Shown here piece after piece: positions 1 to 7,759 of a DNA stretch of 26,538 bases (position 1 is its first letter; each line of letters opens with the position of its first letter). The position numbers were made by a program, and so were the translations under genes. This DNA comes from JBMDXB01 sp048594975 (GTDB taxonomy: Bacteria > Acidobacteriota > Vicinamibacteria > Vicinamibacterales > 2-12-FULL-66-21): assembly GCA_048594975.1 (NCBI GenBank), contig JBMDXQ010000092.1, positions 1 through 26,538 of the forward strand, in the 5' to 3' direction. The notes beneath the pieces are model-generated. The model worked only from the letters and a program-made list of their open reading frames with translations, was not told where the DNA came from and did no database searches.

Positions 1-1
1 C

Positions 2-574
2 GCCCCGGCTGGAAACATGATGTGGGCCGGCGACCAGGAAGAAGCCGGACAGTTTCTTTACGGCTACCGTTCCACGTGGCTGGCGGAATCGTTGCTGTCC
101 GATGCGCATCGAAAGGCGCTGGTCGACGCGATCGTGGCCGCTTCCCGACACTGGACGGTCGCCCTCCACTTCAACAAAGGTCTTGCGGGCGCCCCGCCTG
201 AAGCGCGCGCGGCGGCGCGCGATACAGCGATCAATCCAGCGGCGGTTGATGCATTTGCGCTGGCCATCGTCGCTGGACATGGGCCTCCGGCATACGCGGG
301 CATGCCCGGCGGCGAACCCGACCGCCGCGCCGCCATCGACGTGAACCGCCGGATCGGCCGCGCGATGGATGCATTGAGGATGGTCGTCGATCGTCCGGCG
401 TCATACGTGGCCGAGAGCGACTTCTTCGAGCGGAGCTGGAGCGAAGCGTTCTGGGGCTCGAACTATGCACGGCTGGCAGCGGCGAAGAAGAAGTACGACC
501 CGGACGGATTGTTCGTCGTGCACCACGGGGTCGGCAGCGAAGAATGGACGCCTGACGGATTCAGACGCCGATGA
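2..574 (+). CDS. FAD-linked oxidase, C-terminal part with BBE domain (5' end outside window)
   Basis: The frame is open from the first bases of the window, so the 5' end is missing; the first ATG (17) is internal. About 190 residues remain. The last 50 residues carry the berberine-bridge-enzyme (BBE) signature: an F-F-E-R-S-W then A-F-W-G-S-N-Y stretch, then K-K-K-Y-D-P-D-G-L-F, ending in a V-H-H-G-V-G-S-E-x-W tail. In complete relatives this follows an N-terminal FAD-binding PCMH domain that binds FAD covalently and oxidises small alcohols, sugars or alkaloid-like compounds; the substrate cannot be inferred here. The stop overlaps the 3' end of the convergent alkA-like gene by 14 bp, so the two transcripts meet tail to tail. 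Confidence 0.85.
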   Translation, partial: APAGNMMWAGDQEEAGQFLYGYRSTWLAESLLSDAHRKALVDAIVAASRHWTVALHFNKGLAGAPPEARAAARDTAINPAAVDAFALAIVAGHGPPAYAGMPGGEPDRRAAIDVNRRIGRAMDALRMVVDRPASYVAESDFFERSWSEAFWGSNYARLAAAKKKYDPDGLFVVHHGVGSEEWTPDGFRRR

Positions 575-2054
575 ATGAATCAATCGGCGTGGCCGAGCTA
601 CTTGCTGCCCACAGATGCTGCGCCGCATAGGCACGCCAGGGGCGCCAGCGTTCGGCCCTCGCCAGCAGCGTGCGGGACGTCGGAGTGCCCCCGTCGACAT
701 TCTTGAACGCCCGCAACAAGCCGAGGTCGCCGGCTGGAAACGCATCCGGCTCACGCATTTCGCGCATCGCGATGTACTGCGCGGTCCAATCGCCCATGCC
801 AGGGAGCTTGCGAAGCTGCGTCACACATTCGGGGAGACCTCGGCTGGGGCCAAGCGTTTGTGGATCCGCTGCCACGGCCGCGGCGAGCGACGCCAGCGTC
901 GCTGCACGCATCCTCGGCAAGCCGAGTGCTGTCAGATCTGCCGACACGAGATCCGTGGCACGAGGAAACACGTGCGTCAGACCATCGCTCTCGAGACCCG
1001 TGCCGCGCAAAGGCTGGCCGTGACGCGCTACCAGTCTGCCCGCAAGGCCGGCGGCGGCGGCCACGGTGATCTGTTGGCCGAGCACGGCCCGAACCGCGAG
1101 CTCGAAGCCATCCCACGCACCCGGTACGCGCAGACCCGGTCGGGCGACGACCAGGGGTGCAAGCATCGGGTCGTCGGCAAGTTGGGCGTTGATGGCTTGC
1201 GGGTCGGCGGCCAGGTCGAATACGCGGCGAAGACGCGCGATGACCGCGGGGAGGGCCGAGAGCCGCGAAAAGCGGATCCCAACTCTCAGCGCGTTGCCGG
1301 CGGCTGGCTCGACCGCGACGACACCATGCATGCCCTCGATTTCGATCGTGCGCGTATATCGATCGGTCGACACTTTCTCGACACCAGTGATCGCGCGAGC
1401 CTCGAGGAACGACGCCATCGCCGGCCAGTCGTACGGCGGCCGATAGCGGAGAAGGATGGCCAATTCGCCCTTCGCTCCGGACGGCATCACCGCTCCGCTC
1501 GCGCGCCGGAGCGTCACAGGCGGACGGCCGAACATTCGTTGAAAGATCTCGTTGAAGCGCCGGACGCTGCCGAACCCGGACGCGAGCGCCACTTCGGTCA
1601 TCGGGAGTTGTGTCTCGTGGATCAACTGTTTCGCCAGCAGGACACGCCTGGTCTGTGCGACCGAGACAGGAGACGCGCCGAGATGTTGGCGAAACAACCG
1701 CCGGAGTTGCCGCTCGCCAACGCCCAGACGTTCAGCCAGGCGATCGAGACCCTCGTTGTCGAGCGCGCCCATGTCGATCAGGCCCAGGGCCCGCGACACC
1801 GTGTTCGATGTTCCGCGCCAGGCGGCGAGCTCAGGCGCCGTTTCCGGCCGGCATCGCAGGCAAGGCCGGAAGCCCGCGGCCTGCGCCGCCACGGCGGTCG
1901 CATAGAAAGTCATGTTCTCGCGCTTCGGGGTGCGCGCGGGGCAGATTGGACGACAGTAGACGCCGGTTGTCCTGACCCCACTGAACAGCCGTCCGTCGAA
2001 GCGGGCGTCGCGCGTCCGGAACGCCCGATAACACGCGTTCTCGTCGAGATCCAT
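561..2054 (-). CDS. alkA: Ada-AraC-AlkA fusion: DNA-3-methyladenine glycosylase II with Ada-type regulatory N-terminus
   Basis: A 497-residue fusion for alkylation damage. Residues 1-75 are the Ada zinc/methyl-acceptor domain; C34, C38, C65 and C68 have the same spacing as the four Zn-binding cysteines of E. coli Ada, where the first is the phosphotriester methyl acceptor. Residues about 85-185 are an AraC-type double HTH. Residues about 195-480 are an AlkA N-terminal domain plus HhH-GPD glycosylase, with the hairpin L-P-G-M-G-D-W-T-A and, about 25 residues later, P-A-G-D-L-G-L holding the probable catalytic Asp. It has no O6-methylguanine methyltransferase domain, so it resembles the actinobacterial Ada-AlkA fusions. 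By analogy with Ada it may sense methyl phosphotriesters and activate its own expression (inference). The ATG start gives a complete Ada domain. Confidence 0.93.
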   Translation of the reverse strand: MDLDENACYRAFRTRDARFDGRLFSGVRTTGVYCRPICPARTPKRENMTFYATAVAAQAAGFRPCLRCRPETAPELAAWRGTSNTVSRALGLIDMGALDNEGLDRLAERLGVGERQLRRLFRQHLGASPVSVAQTRRVLLAKQLIHETQLPMTEVALASGFGSVRRFNEIFQRMFGRPPVTLRRASGAVMPSGAKGELAILLRYRPPYDWPAMASFLEARAITGVEKVSTDRYTRTIEIEGMHGVVAVEPAAGNALRVGIRFSRLSALPAVIARLRRVFDLAADPQAINAQLADDPMLAPLVVARPGLRVPGAWDGFELAVRAVLGQQITVAAAAGLAGRLVARHGQPLRGTGLESDGLTHVFPRATDLVSADLTALGLPRMRAATLASLAAAVAADPQTLGPSRGLPECVTQLRKLPGMGDWTAQYIAMREMREPDAFPAGDLGLLRAFKNVDGGTPTSRTLLARAERWRPWRAYAAQHLWAASSSATPIDSFIGV

Positions 2055-2182
2055 ACGCGATCATGGCTCACTCTTGGAGTGTGTCTAGCGGTTTTCGGAC
2101 CTCATCAAGAGCTGTTGAGAGCCGATAACCGCCGGCAATCGCTCGTGCGGCACGTCATCATCGAGCCCGCCTGGGGGACACG

Positions 2183-3028
2183 ATGATGCAGAACGAACAT
2201 GCCGTGCGTGCCGCCCGCTTTCGTGATCTCAACCTTGCCGGTCGCTTGCTGCTGCCCAATGCCTGGGATGCGGCGAGTGCCCGAATCTTCGAGCACGCCG
2301 GCTTCCCGGCAATCGGCACCACGAGCGGTGGAATCGCGAACGCACGGGGCCTGCCCGACGGTGAGGACATCAGCCGGGACGCGATGGTCGTCGAGATCGC
2401 GTCGATTGTTCGCGCGGTGGACCGGCCGGTCACGGCCGACATCGAGGCGGGATACGGGCACGCCCCGGTTGACGTCGCCGCAACAGTCGATGCCGTTCTC
2501 GACATCGGGATCGTGGGCGTGAACCTCGAGGACAACGCTCATCGCGTCGATGCGGCGCCACTCTACAGTACCGCGGAGCAGGTGGCGCGAATACGAGCCG
2601 CGCGAGATGTCGCCGAGCAGCGTGGGATTCATCTGGTGATCAATGCGCGCACCGACCCGTTCCTGGTGGGCCTTGGCGCTGATGTTGAGGAGCGCATCGA
2701 GATGACGATCGAGCGCGGGCGCGCATATCTGCAAGCGGGCGCTGATCTGGTGTTCGTGCCGGGGCTGATCGATCCCGAGGTCGTGCGGTACGTGGCAAGT
2801 GCCATCAAGGGACCGATCAGCCTGATGGCCATGCCCGGTGCGCCGCCGGCCCGATCACTATTTGACGCGGGTGCGAATCGCGTCAGCCTGGGCAACAGCG
2901 CGATGTTGGCCACGCTCGGTACGCTCCGTGACATCGCCAGAGAGGCCCTCGAGACAGGCACCTGGACAGCGATTGAACGGACCTTCTACGGGTTCGCTGA
3001 AGCTGAGGCCCTGTTCGCACGACGGTGA
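2183..3028 (+). CDS. isocitrate lyase/PEP mutase family protein
   Basis: A 281-residue single-domain TIM-barrel protein of the isocitrate lyase/phosphoenolpyruvate mutase superfamily, which makes or breaks C-C or C-P bonds next to a carboxylate using Mg2+. Visible motifs are L-P-N-A-W-D near residue 25, the metal-site segment T-A-D-I-E-A-G-Y-G (85-92), N-L-E-D (114-117) and N-A-R-T-D (154-158). The K-K-C-G-H catalytic loop of true isocitrate lyase is absent, so it belongs to the short 'PEP phosphonomutase-like' group, often of unknown substrate (oxaloacetate-, methylisocitrate- or carboxy-PEP-type). The start is ATG 2183 or 2186 after a GGGGGA ribosome site. It is divergent from the alkA-like gene, with 128 bp between them. 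Confidence 0.9.
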   Translation: MMQNEHAVRAARFRDLNLAGRLLLPNAWDAASARIFEHAGFPAIGTTSGGIANARGLPDGEDISRDAMVVEIASIVRAVDRPVTADIEAGYGHAPVDVAATVDAVLDIGIVGVNLEDNAHRVDAAPLYSTAEQVARIRAARDVAEQRGIHLVINARTDPFLVGLGADVEERIEMTIERGRAYLQAGADLVFVPGLIDPEVVRYVASAIKGPISLMAMPGAPPARSLFDAGANRVSLGNSAMLATLGTLRDIAREALETGTWTAIERTFYGFAEAEALFARR

Positions 3029-3054
3029 GCGTTACCGAAAGGATTGCATGAATC

Positions 3055-3942
3055 ATGACGAAGCAGTTGCGCGATTTCTACTCGCAGCCCGGTCCCATCA
3101 CATCGCCGGGCGCGTTCGCGCGCACGCTGGAACTACTGCCGGACGACGTCGAGTCTCTGACGCGAATCGTTCAGGGACTCGTCATCCATGAATTTGTCGC
3201 CGACCTGTTTTACGGCATCACGATTCCCGACGATCGCAAGCAGGAATCGCACATCCGACCCGTGGAACGGATGATCGAGCGCATTCTCATGCTCGATGAC
3301 CGTCCCCTCGATGTCCCACGCCCTCCCGAGCGTCGTCTGGTGGGAGTCTGCCGGCACTTCATGGTGATGCTGCTGGCCATGCTGCGAGCGAAGCGCATTC
3401 CCGGGCGCGGCCGATGCGGCTTCGGTGCGTACTTCAACCCCGGGTATTTCGAAGACCATGTCGTCTGTGAGTACTGGAATGCCTCCGAAGGACGGTGGAG
3501 GTTCGCCGATCCTCAGTTCGACGAGATCTGGCGCCAGCGCCTGGGCATCCGTCACAACGTGCTCGACGTCCCGCGAGATCGATTCCTCGTCGCCAGCGAC
3601 GCCTGGCGCCGATGGAGGAGCGGCGATGCCGACCCTCAGAGATTCGGCATCGTTGAGGGCAACCTGCGCGGATCGTGGTTTCTTGCGGCGAACCTGATTC
3701 ACGACGCAGCCTCGCTCAGCAAGCTGGAAATGTTGCGCTGGGACACATGGGGCGCCATGCCACGTCCAAACCAGGTGTCGCCGGACGACCTTACGTTCTT
3801 CGATCACCTCGCGTCACTCACCTCCGAGCCTGACGAGTCGTTCGAGAGTCTCCGCGTTTTGTACGAACAAGATGACCGGGTGAAAGTGCCAGGCGTCGTA
3901 TTCAATTCGCGGCTGAACCGAAGGGAGGCAGTCGTCCAGTAG
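3055..3942 (+). CDS. transglutaminase-like domain protein
   Basis: A 295-residue cytosolic protein with no signal peptide or membrane segment. The central part has a transglutaminase/cysteine-protease-like triad: C99 in G-V-C-R-H-F, H135 in F-E-D-H-V-V-C-E-Y, and D152 in R-W-R-F-A-D-P-Q, with the usual order and spacing of the circular Cys-His-Asp core. Bacterial members act as amidases or peptidases or are uncharacterised; no substrate can be named. It starts 26 bp after the PEP-mutase-like gene and is probably co-transcribed with it; an AGGA lies about 10 nt before ATG 3055. Confidence 0.8.
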   Translation: MTKQLRDFYSQPGPITSPGAFARTLELLPDDVESLTRIVQGLVIHEFVADLFYGITIPDDRKQESHIRPVERMIERILMLDDRPLDVPRPPERRLVGVCRHFMVMLLAMLRAKRIPGRGRCGFGAYFNPGYFEDHVVCEYWNASEGRWRFADPQFDEIWRQRLGIRHNVLDVPRDRFLVASDAWRRWRSGDADPQRFGIVEGNLRGSWFLAANLIHDAASLSKLEMLRWDTWGAMPRPNQVSPDDLTFFDHLASLTSEPDESFESLRVLYEQDDRVKVPGVVFNSRLNRREAVVQ

Positions 3943-4045
3943 GACGGCGCGCGCTCCACACGCCCAAGTCGAGGGGGAGCATCCTCAGGGCCAACCTGAT
4001 GCGGAATCGTCCCTAACGCGCGGGTAGCAGCGTAGTTCAATACAC

Positions 4046-4561
4046 ATGTTCATCGTACTCAATGGACCACTCGGAATCGGCAAGTCCACGCTCGCCGAAG
4101 CGCTCACCGAAGGCATCGCGCGCTGCGTCATGCTCAGCGGCGACTCTTTGGTGGCCGTCAATCCGCCGTCGACGGACGAACTCGAGCACCTGCACGCGAC
4201 TATCGCGTTGCTGGTCTGTCATCATCGCCGCTTCGGCTATCACCATTTCGTAATCGAACACATCTGGCGCTCGCGGGCGGAGCTCGCTGACCTGCGTCGT
4301 CGGCTCATCGCGCTCGACGCCGACGCTGATATCTGGTGTTTCCTGCTGACGCTGCCCGAGGACGAACACCTGCGACGCATTGAGGGTCGGCAGCGGGCGC
4401 GTGCGATCGATGAGCGGGAGTTCGAGCTGCGCGCTGTTGCGGAAGAAAGACACGCATTGACGCTGGGCTCTGACCTGGGCGAGCCCTTCGACGTCTCGGC
4501 ACCACCGCTCCAGCTTGCCTTGAAGCTGCTGCGTCGCCTAGCCGCGCCCGGGCGGACGTGA
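4046..4561 (+). CDS. small P-loop NTPase / kinase-like protein
   Basis: A 171-residue protein that opens with a beta-strand and a perfect Walker A loop at residues 7-15 (G-P-L-G-I-G-K-S-T). The all-in-one layout, with a hydrophobic strand, an I-E-H strand end near residue 70 and a basic helix around residues 115-122, resembles shikimate/gluconate/chloramphenicol-phosphotransferase-type small-molecule kinases and the 'AAA family ATPase' proteins of that fold. The substrate is unknown. It stands alone: 103 bp after the previous gene and about 107 bp before the MarR gene. A 5' ribosome site is not obvious. Confidence 0.75.
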   Translation: MFIVLNGPLGIGKSTLAEALTEGIARCVMLSGDSLVAVNPPSTDELEHLHATIALLVCHHRRFGYHHFVIEHIWRSRAELADLRRRLIALDADADIWCFLLTLPEDEHLRRIEGRQRARAIDEREFELRAVAEERHALTLGSDLGEPFDVSAPPLQLALKLLRRLAAPGRT

Positions 4562-4632
4562 GAGGAGTCTCGAGCATGCGTGATGGCGTGCTGTCGCCAA
4601 TCCCCCCGGTTGAGCTGTTCCGGCTCGCCTAT

Positions 4633-4667
4633 TGACAATCACGTGTCATATTGACAGCATACTGTCA
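4633..4667. promoter_or_regulatory. two tandem palindromic MarR operators
   Basis: Two identical-architecture inverted repeats, TGACA-N6-TGTCA, at 4633-4648 and 4652-4667, 19 bp centre to centre. They end one base before the MarR ATG (4669). A TTGACA -35-like hexamer (4632-4637) lies inside the first site, so binding there would block transcription. This is the normal layout for autorepression by a MarR protein. Confidence 0.8.
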
Positions 4668-4668
4668 T

Positions 4669-5151
4669 ATGCAGCTGACCCCGAAGGGCAGCTCGTTGTC
4701 AGAGTTGATTATCGAGGTGTTTCGCGTGAATCGGCTGTTGCTGGACGCGGGTGATGCGCTGACGGCGCCCGTTGGCTTGAGCAGCGCGCGCTGGCAGGTG
4801 TTGGGCATCGTGGAACATGGACCTGTGTCGGTGGCGGACGTCGCGCGCCGCATGGGTCTGACCCGGCAAACGGTGCAGCAAACCGCGGACGGTCTGCAAG
4901 TCGAAGGATTTATCGAATATGTCGAGAATCCGAATCACCGCCGCGCCAAATGGATGCAACTGACGCCGAGTGGGCAGAAGGCGATGGCGTTTGTGGCGCG
5001 GGTGCAGGCCCGATGGGCGAACGAAATCGCCGCCCCACAGACATTACGCGACTTGCAGGCCGCTCTTACTGCCCTGCAGAACATTAGAGAAACATTGGAG
5101 GAAAGCGTGCGGCCCGCTCGCGAGACGAAAGCCGTACGGAGGGTACGATGA
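4669..5151 (+). CDS. MarR family winged-helix transcriptional regulator
   Basis: A 160-residue regulator. Helical dimerisation segments flank a winged HTH at about residues 38-105, with recognition region L-T-R-Q-T-V-Q-Q-T and wing N-P-N-H-R-R-A-K. I chose ATG 4669: the alternative TTG 4651 lies inside the second operator and would add six unrelated residues. With ATG directly after the operators there is no room for a ribosome-binding site, so the mRNA may be leaderless. The stop overlaps the VOC start in ATGA, so the two are translationally coupled; the VOC protein and the downstream AraC gene are the likely regulated targets. Confidence 0.9.
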   Translation: MQLTPKGSSLSELIIEVFRVNRLLLDAGDALTAPVGLSSARWQVLGIVEHGPVSVADVARRMGLTRQTVQQTADGLQVEGFIEYVENPNHRRAKWMQLTPSGQKAMAFVARVQARWANEIAAPQTLRDLQAALTALQNIRETLEESVRPARETKAVRRVR

Positions 5152-5504
5152 AGATCAACCACCTCAACCTGACCGTCACCGAAGTGCAAGCGGCCAGCGA
5201 GTTCTTGGTCAAGTATTTCGGACTGCGCTCGATGGGCGCCGACGGTGGCATGGGCTTCTTGACGGACGACGAAGCGGAATGGGGGTTCGTGCTGACGTTG
5301 ATGAAGGCTGGAAGGACGGCGTCGGTTTCGTACCCCAGGAACTTTCACATCGGCTTCTTTGTGGACGCCAGGAGTACGGTCGACGAAATCAATCGCCGCT
5401 TGCGCGAGGATGGATACGACGTGCCGCCGCCCGAGGACAATGGCCACGCCTATGGCTTTTATGTCAACGTGCCCGGCGGTTTCACCGTCGAGTTGGGTGC
5501 GTAA
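5148..5504 (+). CDS. VOC (glyoxalase/bleomycin-resistance fold) protein
   Basis: A 118-residue vicinal-oxygen-chelate protein with one pair of beta-alpha-beta-beta-beta modules. It opens with M-K-I-N-H-L-N-L-T-V, has F-H-I-G-F-F-V in the middle (H at the second-module metal position) and ends G-F-Y-V-N-V-P-G-G-F-T-V-E-L, where the final Glu is a usual metal ligand. The family includes glyoxalases, dioxygenases and antibiotic-binding proteins; the substrate is not deducible. It overlaps the MarR gene by 4 bp (ATGA) and is followed 20 bp later by an AraC-type gene, so it sits inside a two-regulator operon. Confidence 0.88.
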   Translation: MKINHLNLTVTEVQAASEFLVKYFGLRSMGADGGMGFLTDDEAEWGFVLTLMKAGRTASVSYPRNFHIGFFVDARSTVDEINRRLREDGYDVPPPEDNGHAYGFYVNVPGGFTVELGA

Positions 5505-5524
5505 CGGTCACCGCGCTCGCACGC

Positions 5525-6388
5525 ATGCCTGAGCCATCTTATCGCTCCGCCCTGGGGCTTCCAACGGCGGCGCTCCGGACCTTCGTTTCCCACTATGCGG
5601 GCTTCAGCGGGTGCGGCCTCACGCCGGGAACCCACGCCGGTCTGCCCTCGCGTCATGTGCACCTGATCGTCAGCCTCGGCGCGCCGATTGAGATCCTCCA
5701 CATGCCCAATTCCTTCCAACGGGCCGGCTGCTTCACCGCGTTCGTATGCGGACTGCAGGATGCGCCTGCGCGCGTGCGGCGTGACGGCAGCATCGAATTG
5801 CTCCATGTGTTTATCGAGCCGGTTGGCGCGCGCGTGATTCTCGGATTGTCCGGCACCGAGTTGGCGTCGCGCGTCTTCGCTCTCTCGGATCTCTGGGGAC
5901 GACGACGTTCCGCCGAACTGGTCGAGCGGCTGAGCGAGGCGCCGTCCTGGCAGCGGCGATTTGACGTGCTTGACGACATGTTCACGCGAACACTTGCACG
6001 TGTCGACTACTCGGCGAGGCTCCTTCGCGCCTGGCAGGACCTTGCAGCCGACGGCCGGATACCCATCGACGAACTCGCACGCAGAACCGGGTGGAGCCGC
6101 CAGCACTTAGCCGCCTCGTTTCGCCTCGAGTTCGGCGTGACGCCCGGAACGGCCAGACGTATCTTTCGATTCGAACATGCCTGCCGGTTGCTCAAGACCG
6201 CGCGGCCGCGCCTGGCCGACGTGGCGGCCGCGTGTGGCTACCACGACCAAGCACACATGACCCGTGAGTGGAACACGTTGGCAGGCTGTGCACCACGAAC
6301 TTGGATCGCCAACGAGCTTCCATTTTTACAAGACTACGAGTTGGCCGGCTGTGATGATGGCGTAGTGCCGGAGCGCGAGGGAAGGTAG
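5525..6388 (+). CDS. AraC family transcriptional regulator with DUF6597-like N-terminus
   Basis: The open frame extends far upstream, but that part is antisense or out of frame to the MarR and VOC genes; ATG 5525, 20 bp after the VOC stop, gives a 287-residue protein of normal length. Residues 1-160 form the N-terminal sensing region of the group with H-V-H-L-I-V-S near residue 45 and G-L-x-G-T-E-L-A near 108. Residues about 180-268 are the AraC double HTH (I-D-E-L-A-R-R-T-G-W-S-R-Q-H-L, then A-D-V-A-A-A-C-G-Y-H-D-Q-A-H-M-T-R-E-W). Together with the MarR and VOC genes it makes a small stress- or drug-responsive operon (inference). Confidence 0.88.
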   Translation: MPEPSYRSALGLPTAALRTFVSHYAGFSGCGLTPGTHAGLPSRHVHLIVSLGAPIEILHMPNSFQRAGCFTAFVCGLQDAPARVRRDGSIELLHVFIEPVGARVILGLSGTELASRVFALSDLWGRRRSAELVERLSEAPSWQRRFDVLDDMFTRTLARVDYSARLLRAWQDLAADGRIPIDELARRTGWSRQHLAASFRLEFGVTPGTARRIFRFEHACRLLKTARPRLADVAAACGYHDQAHMTREWNTLAGCAPRTWIANELPFLQDYELAGCDDGVVPEREGR

Positions 6389-6397
6389 CGGCCCACG

Positions 6398-6490
6398 GGA
6401 TTCAAGACCGCGGCTGATTTGCAGACGGCCTTCGCCGTCTACAAGGGCGTGAAGAGTCGTATCGATCGGACGAACAAAAAACGGCGGTAG
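6398..6490 (+). pseudogene. possible 3' tail of a lost gene
   Basis: After the AraC stop the same frame stays open for 30 codons to TAG 6488-6490 and encodes a strongly basic amphipathic tail (G-F-K-T-A-A-D-L-Q-T-A-F ... S-R-I-D-R-T-N-K-K-R-R). It has no start codon. The composition looks like a real protein C-terminus, but I do not recognise the family. It overlaps the upstream extension of the next gene, suggesting that a deletion joined two gene ends here. Confidence 0.25.
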
Positions 6491-6549
6491 GCCGGCATCC
6501 GCCGGTCATACGCTGGCTGCTTGATTCTGACCCTTCGATCCGCTGGCAG

Positions 6550-7443
6550 GTGATGCGCGACCTGACTGCTGCGTCCGCGGATGAAATCGCGGACCAACGG
6601 GCAAAGGTCGCGACCGAGGGTAGGGGCCGGCAGCTGCTGGCCCTCCAGGCACCGGACGGGCGGTGGGGCGGCCTGGCATGGAACCGTGGGTGGGACTCCA
6701 CGATGCATGCCCTGTTGCTCCTGCGAGAGATGGGTCTCGATCCTGCTAGCGACGAAGCGCAGCGCGCCGTGTGCCTTGTCCGCGACCGCGTGACGTGGCG
6801 CGGATGCGGTCCGCAGGAGACTGACGACCACGCTTTCTTCGCCGGCGAAGTCGAGCCCTGCATCAACGGGCAGGTCAGCGCCGTCGGAGCCTATTTCGGT
6901 CAGGATGTCCGGCGCATCGTCAACCAACTGCTCGCCGAGCAACTTCCCGACGGCGGCTGGAACTGCGAGGCCGCCAATGGCTCGACGCGATCGTCGTTCA
7001 ACACCACGATCTGCGTGCTTGAAGCCCTGCTCGAATACGAGCGCGCCATCGAGGCGCGCCCGGACGTGACCCGGGCCCGTCTCAGAGGGCAGGAGTACCT
7101 ACTCGAGCGCCGCCTCTTCCGCCGGAAGTCGACCGGCGAAGTGATCGAGCGGGATCGTAAAGGCGGTGCCTCGTGGACACGCTTCGCCTTCCCGACATGG
7201 TGGCATTACGACGTGCTGTGGGGGCTCGAGTACCTGCGCCGCGCCGGCGTCCAGCCCGACGAGCGCGTAGCCGAGGCGATCGAACTCGTGGCGTCGAGGC
7301 GCGACGACGACGGCAGGTGGCCGCTCGACACCCAGTACCCCGGCAGGATGCCGGTCGAGACAGACGAGGGCGTGGGCCGGCCGAGCCGGTGGAACACGCT
7401 CCGCGCCTTGCGAGTGTTGAATTGGTATTCAGCGCGAGACTAA
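6550..7443 (+). CDS. squalene-cyclase/prenyltransferase-like alpha/alpha-toroid protein, start uncertain
   Basis: From GTG 6550 the protein has 297 residues. It contains QW-type toroid repeats: L-Q-A-P-D-G-R-W-G (32-40), L-P-D-G-G-W-N (132-138) and R-D-D-D-G-R-W-P (251-258), each followed by a long helix. This is the terpenoid cyclase/protein prenyltransferase fold. The D-x-D-D protonation motif of true squalene-hopene cyclase is missing, so catalysis is doubtful. In relatives I know, the N-terminus begins about 15 residues earlier with a V-I-R-W-L-L-D-S-D-P-S-I-R-W-Q segment. That segment is encoded in frame at 6505-6549, but no ATG, GTG or TTG lies between the upstream stop (6415) and 6550, so the native start appears lost or non-canonical. 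Confidence 0.75.
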   Translation: MMRDLTAASADEIADQRAKVATEGRGRQLLALQAPDGRWGGLAWNRGWDSTMHALLLLREMGLDPASDEAQRAVCLVRDRVTWRGCGPQETDDHAFFAGEVEPCINGQVSAVGAYFGQDVRRIVNQLLAEQLPDGGWNCEAANGSTRSSFNTTICVLEALLEYERAIEARPDVTRARLRGQEYLLERRLFRRKSTGEVIERDRKGGASWTRFAFPTWWHYDVLWGLEYLRRAGVQPDERVAEAIELVASRRDDDGRWPLDTQYPGRMPVETDEGVGRPSRWNTLRALRVLNWYSARD

Positions 7444-7614
7444 CGCTGACGGCGCTGGCAATTGAAGCGCCGCGGCTGAAGCGCAGGCGTAACACCAACT
7501 TGCGCGGCGAGGTGGTCACACTTGCGGCGAAGCAAGCGAGCGACACGGATTTCCCGGCGCGTCTCGTATATGGGTAGACGAACGTTGGTCATCTGAGGAG
7601 CGAGCGGCTCAATC
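7444..7614. other. intergenic stretch with a short hairpin
   Basis: No gene is visible. A 6-bp stem (GGCGCT 7451-7456, AGCGCC 7466-7471) follows the previous stop within 10 bp but has no T-run, so it is at best a weak terminator. Confidence 0.3.
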
Positions 7615-7755
7615 ATGCCCGGTCACTTCGGACACGAGGTGCGAAGACTCATGCCGTCGGCCACGTATATCGCGATCCCGGCGGGGCAGTGGCCCCAATA
7701 CGAACGGCCCGATCTGGCCAACGCCGCCATCCTCGGGTTCTTCGCCCACAGGTAA
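7615..7755 (+). pseudogene. remnant: C-terminal end of an alpha/beta hydrolase
   Basis: ATG 7615 to TAA 7755 encodes only 46 residues. They match the last segment of alpha/beta-hydrolase proteins: P-G-H-F-G-H-E-V-R-R-L-M-P, a strand A-T-Y-I-A-I-P-A-G, then Y-E-R-P-D-L-A-N-A-A-I-L-G-F-F-A. In intact members the strand leads to the catalytic-His loop (usually G-H-x-P), here replaced by G-Q-W-P. The nucleophile-containing body is absent. A truncated leftover is the best reading; an independent small gene is less likely. Confidence 0.5.
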
Positions 7756-7759
7756 GCAC

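Noticed and set aside
615..2186. 523-residue plus-strand open frame
   Set aside because: It is the antisense of the Ada-AlkA gene; high GC keeps the opposite strand open, and the translation is Arg/His-rich with no domain.
4970..5524. N-terminal extension of the AraC frame
   Set aside because: It overlaps the MarR and VOC genes, has shadow-type composition, and the AraC protein is complete from ATG 5525.
7444..7520. Possible integron attC-like site (TAACGC ... GCGTAACACC)
   Set aside because: No GTTRRRY core pair at the right ends, no integrase and no cassette structure.
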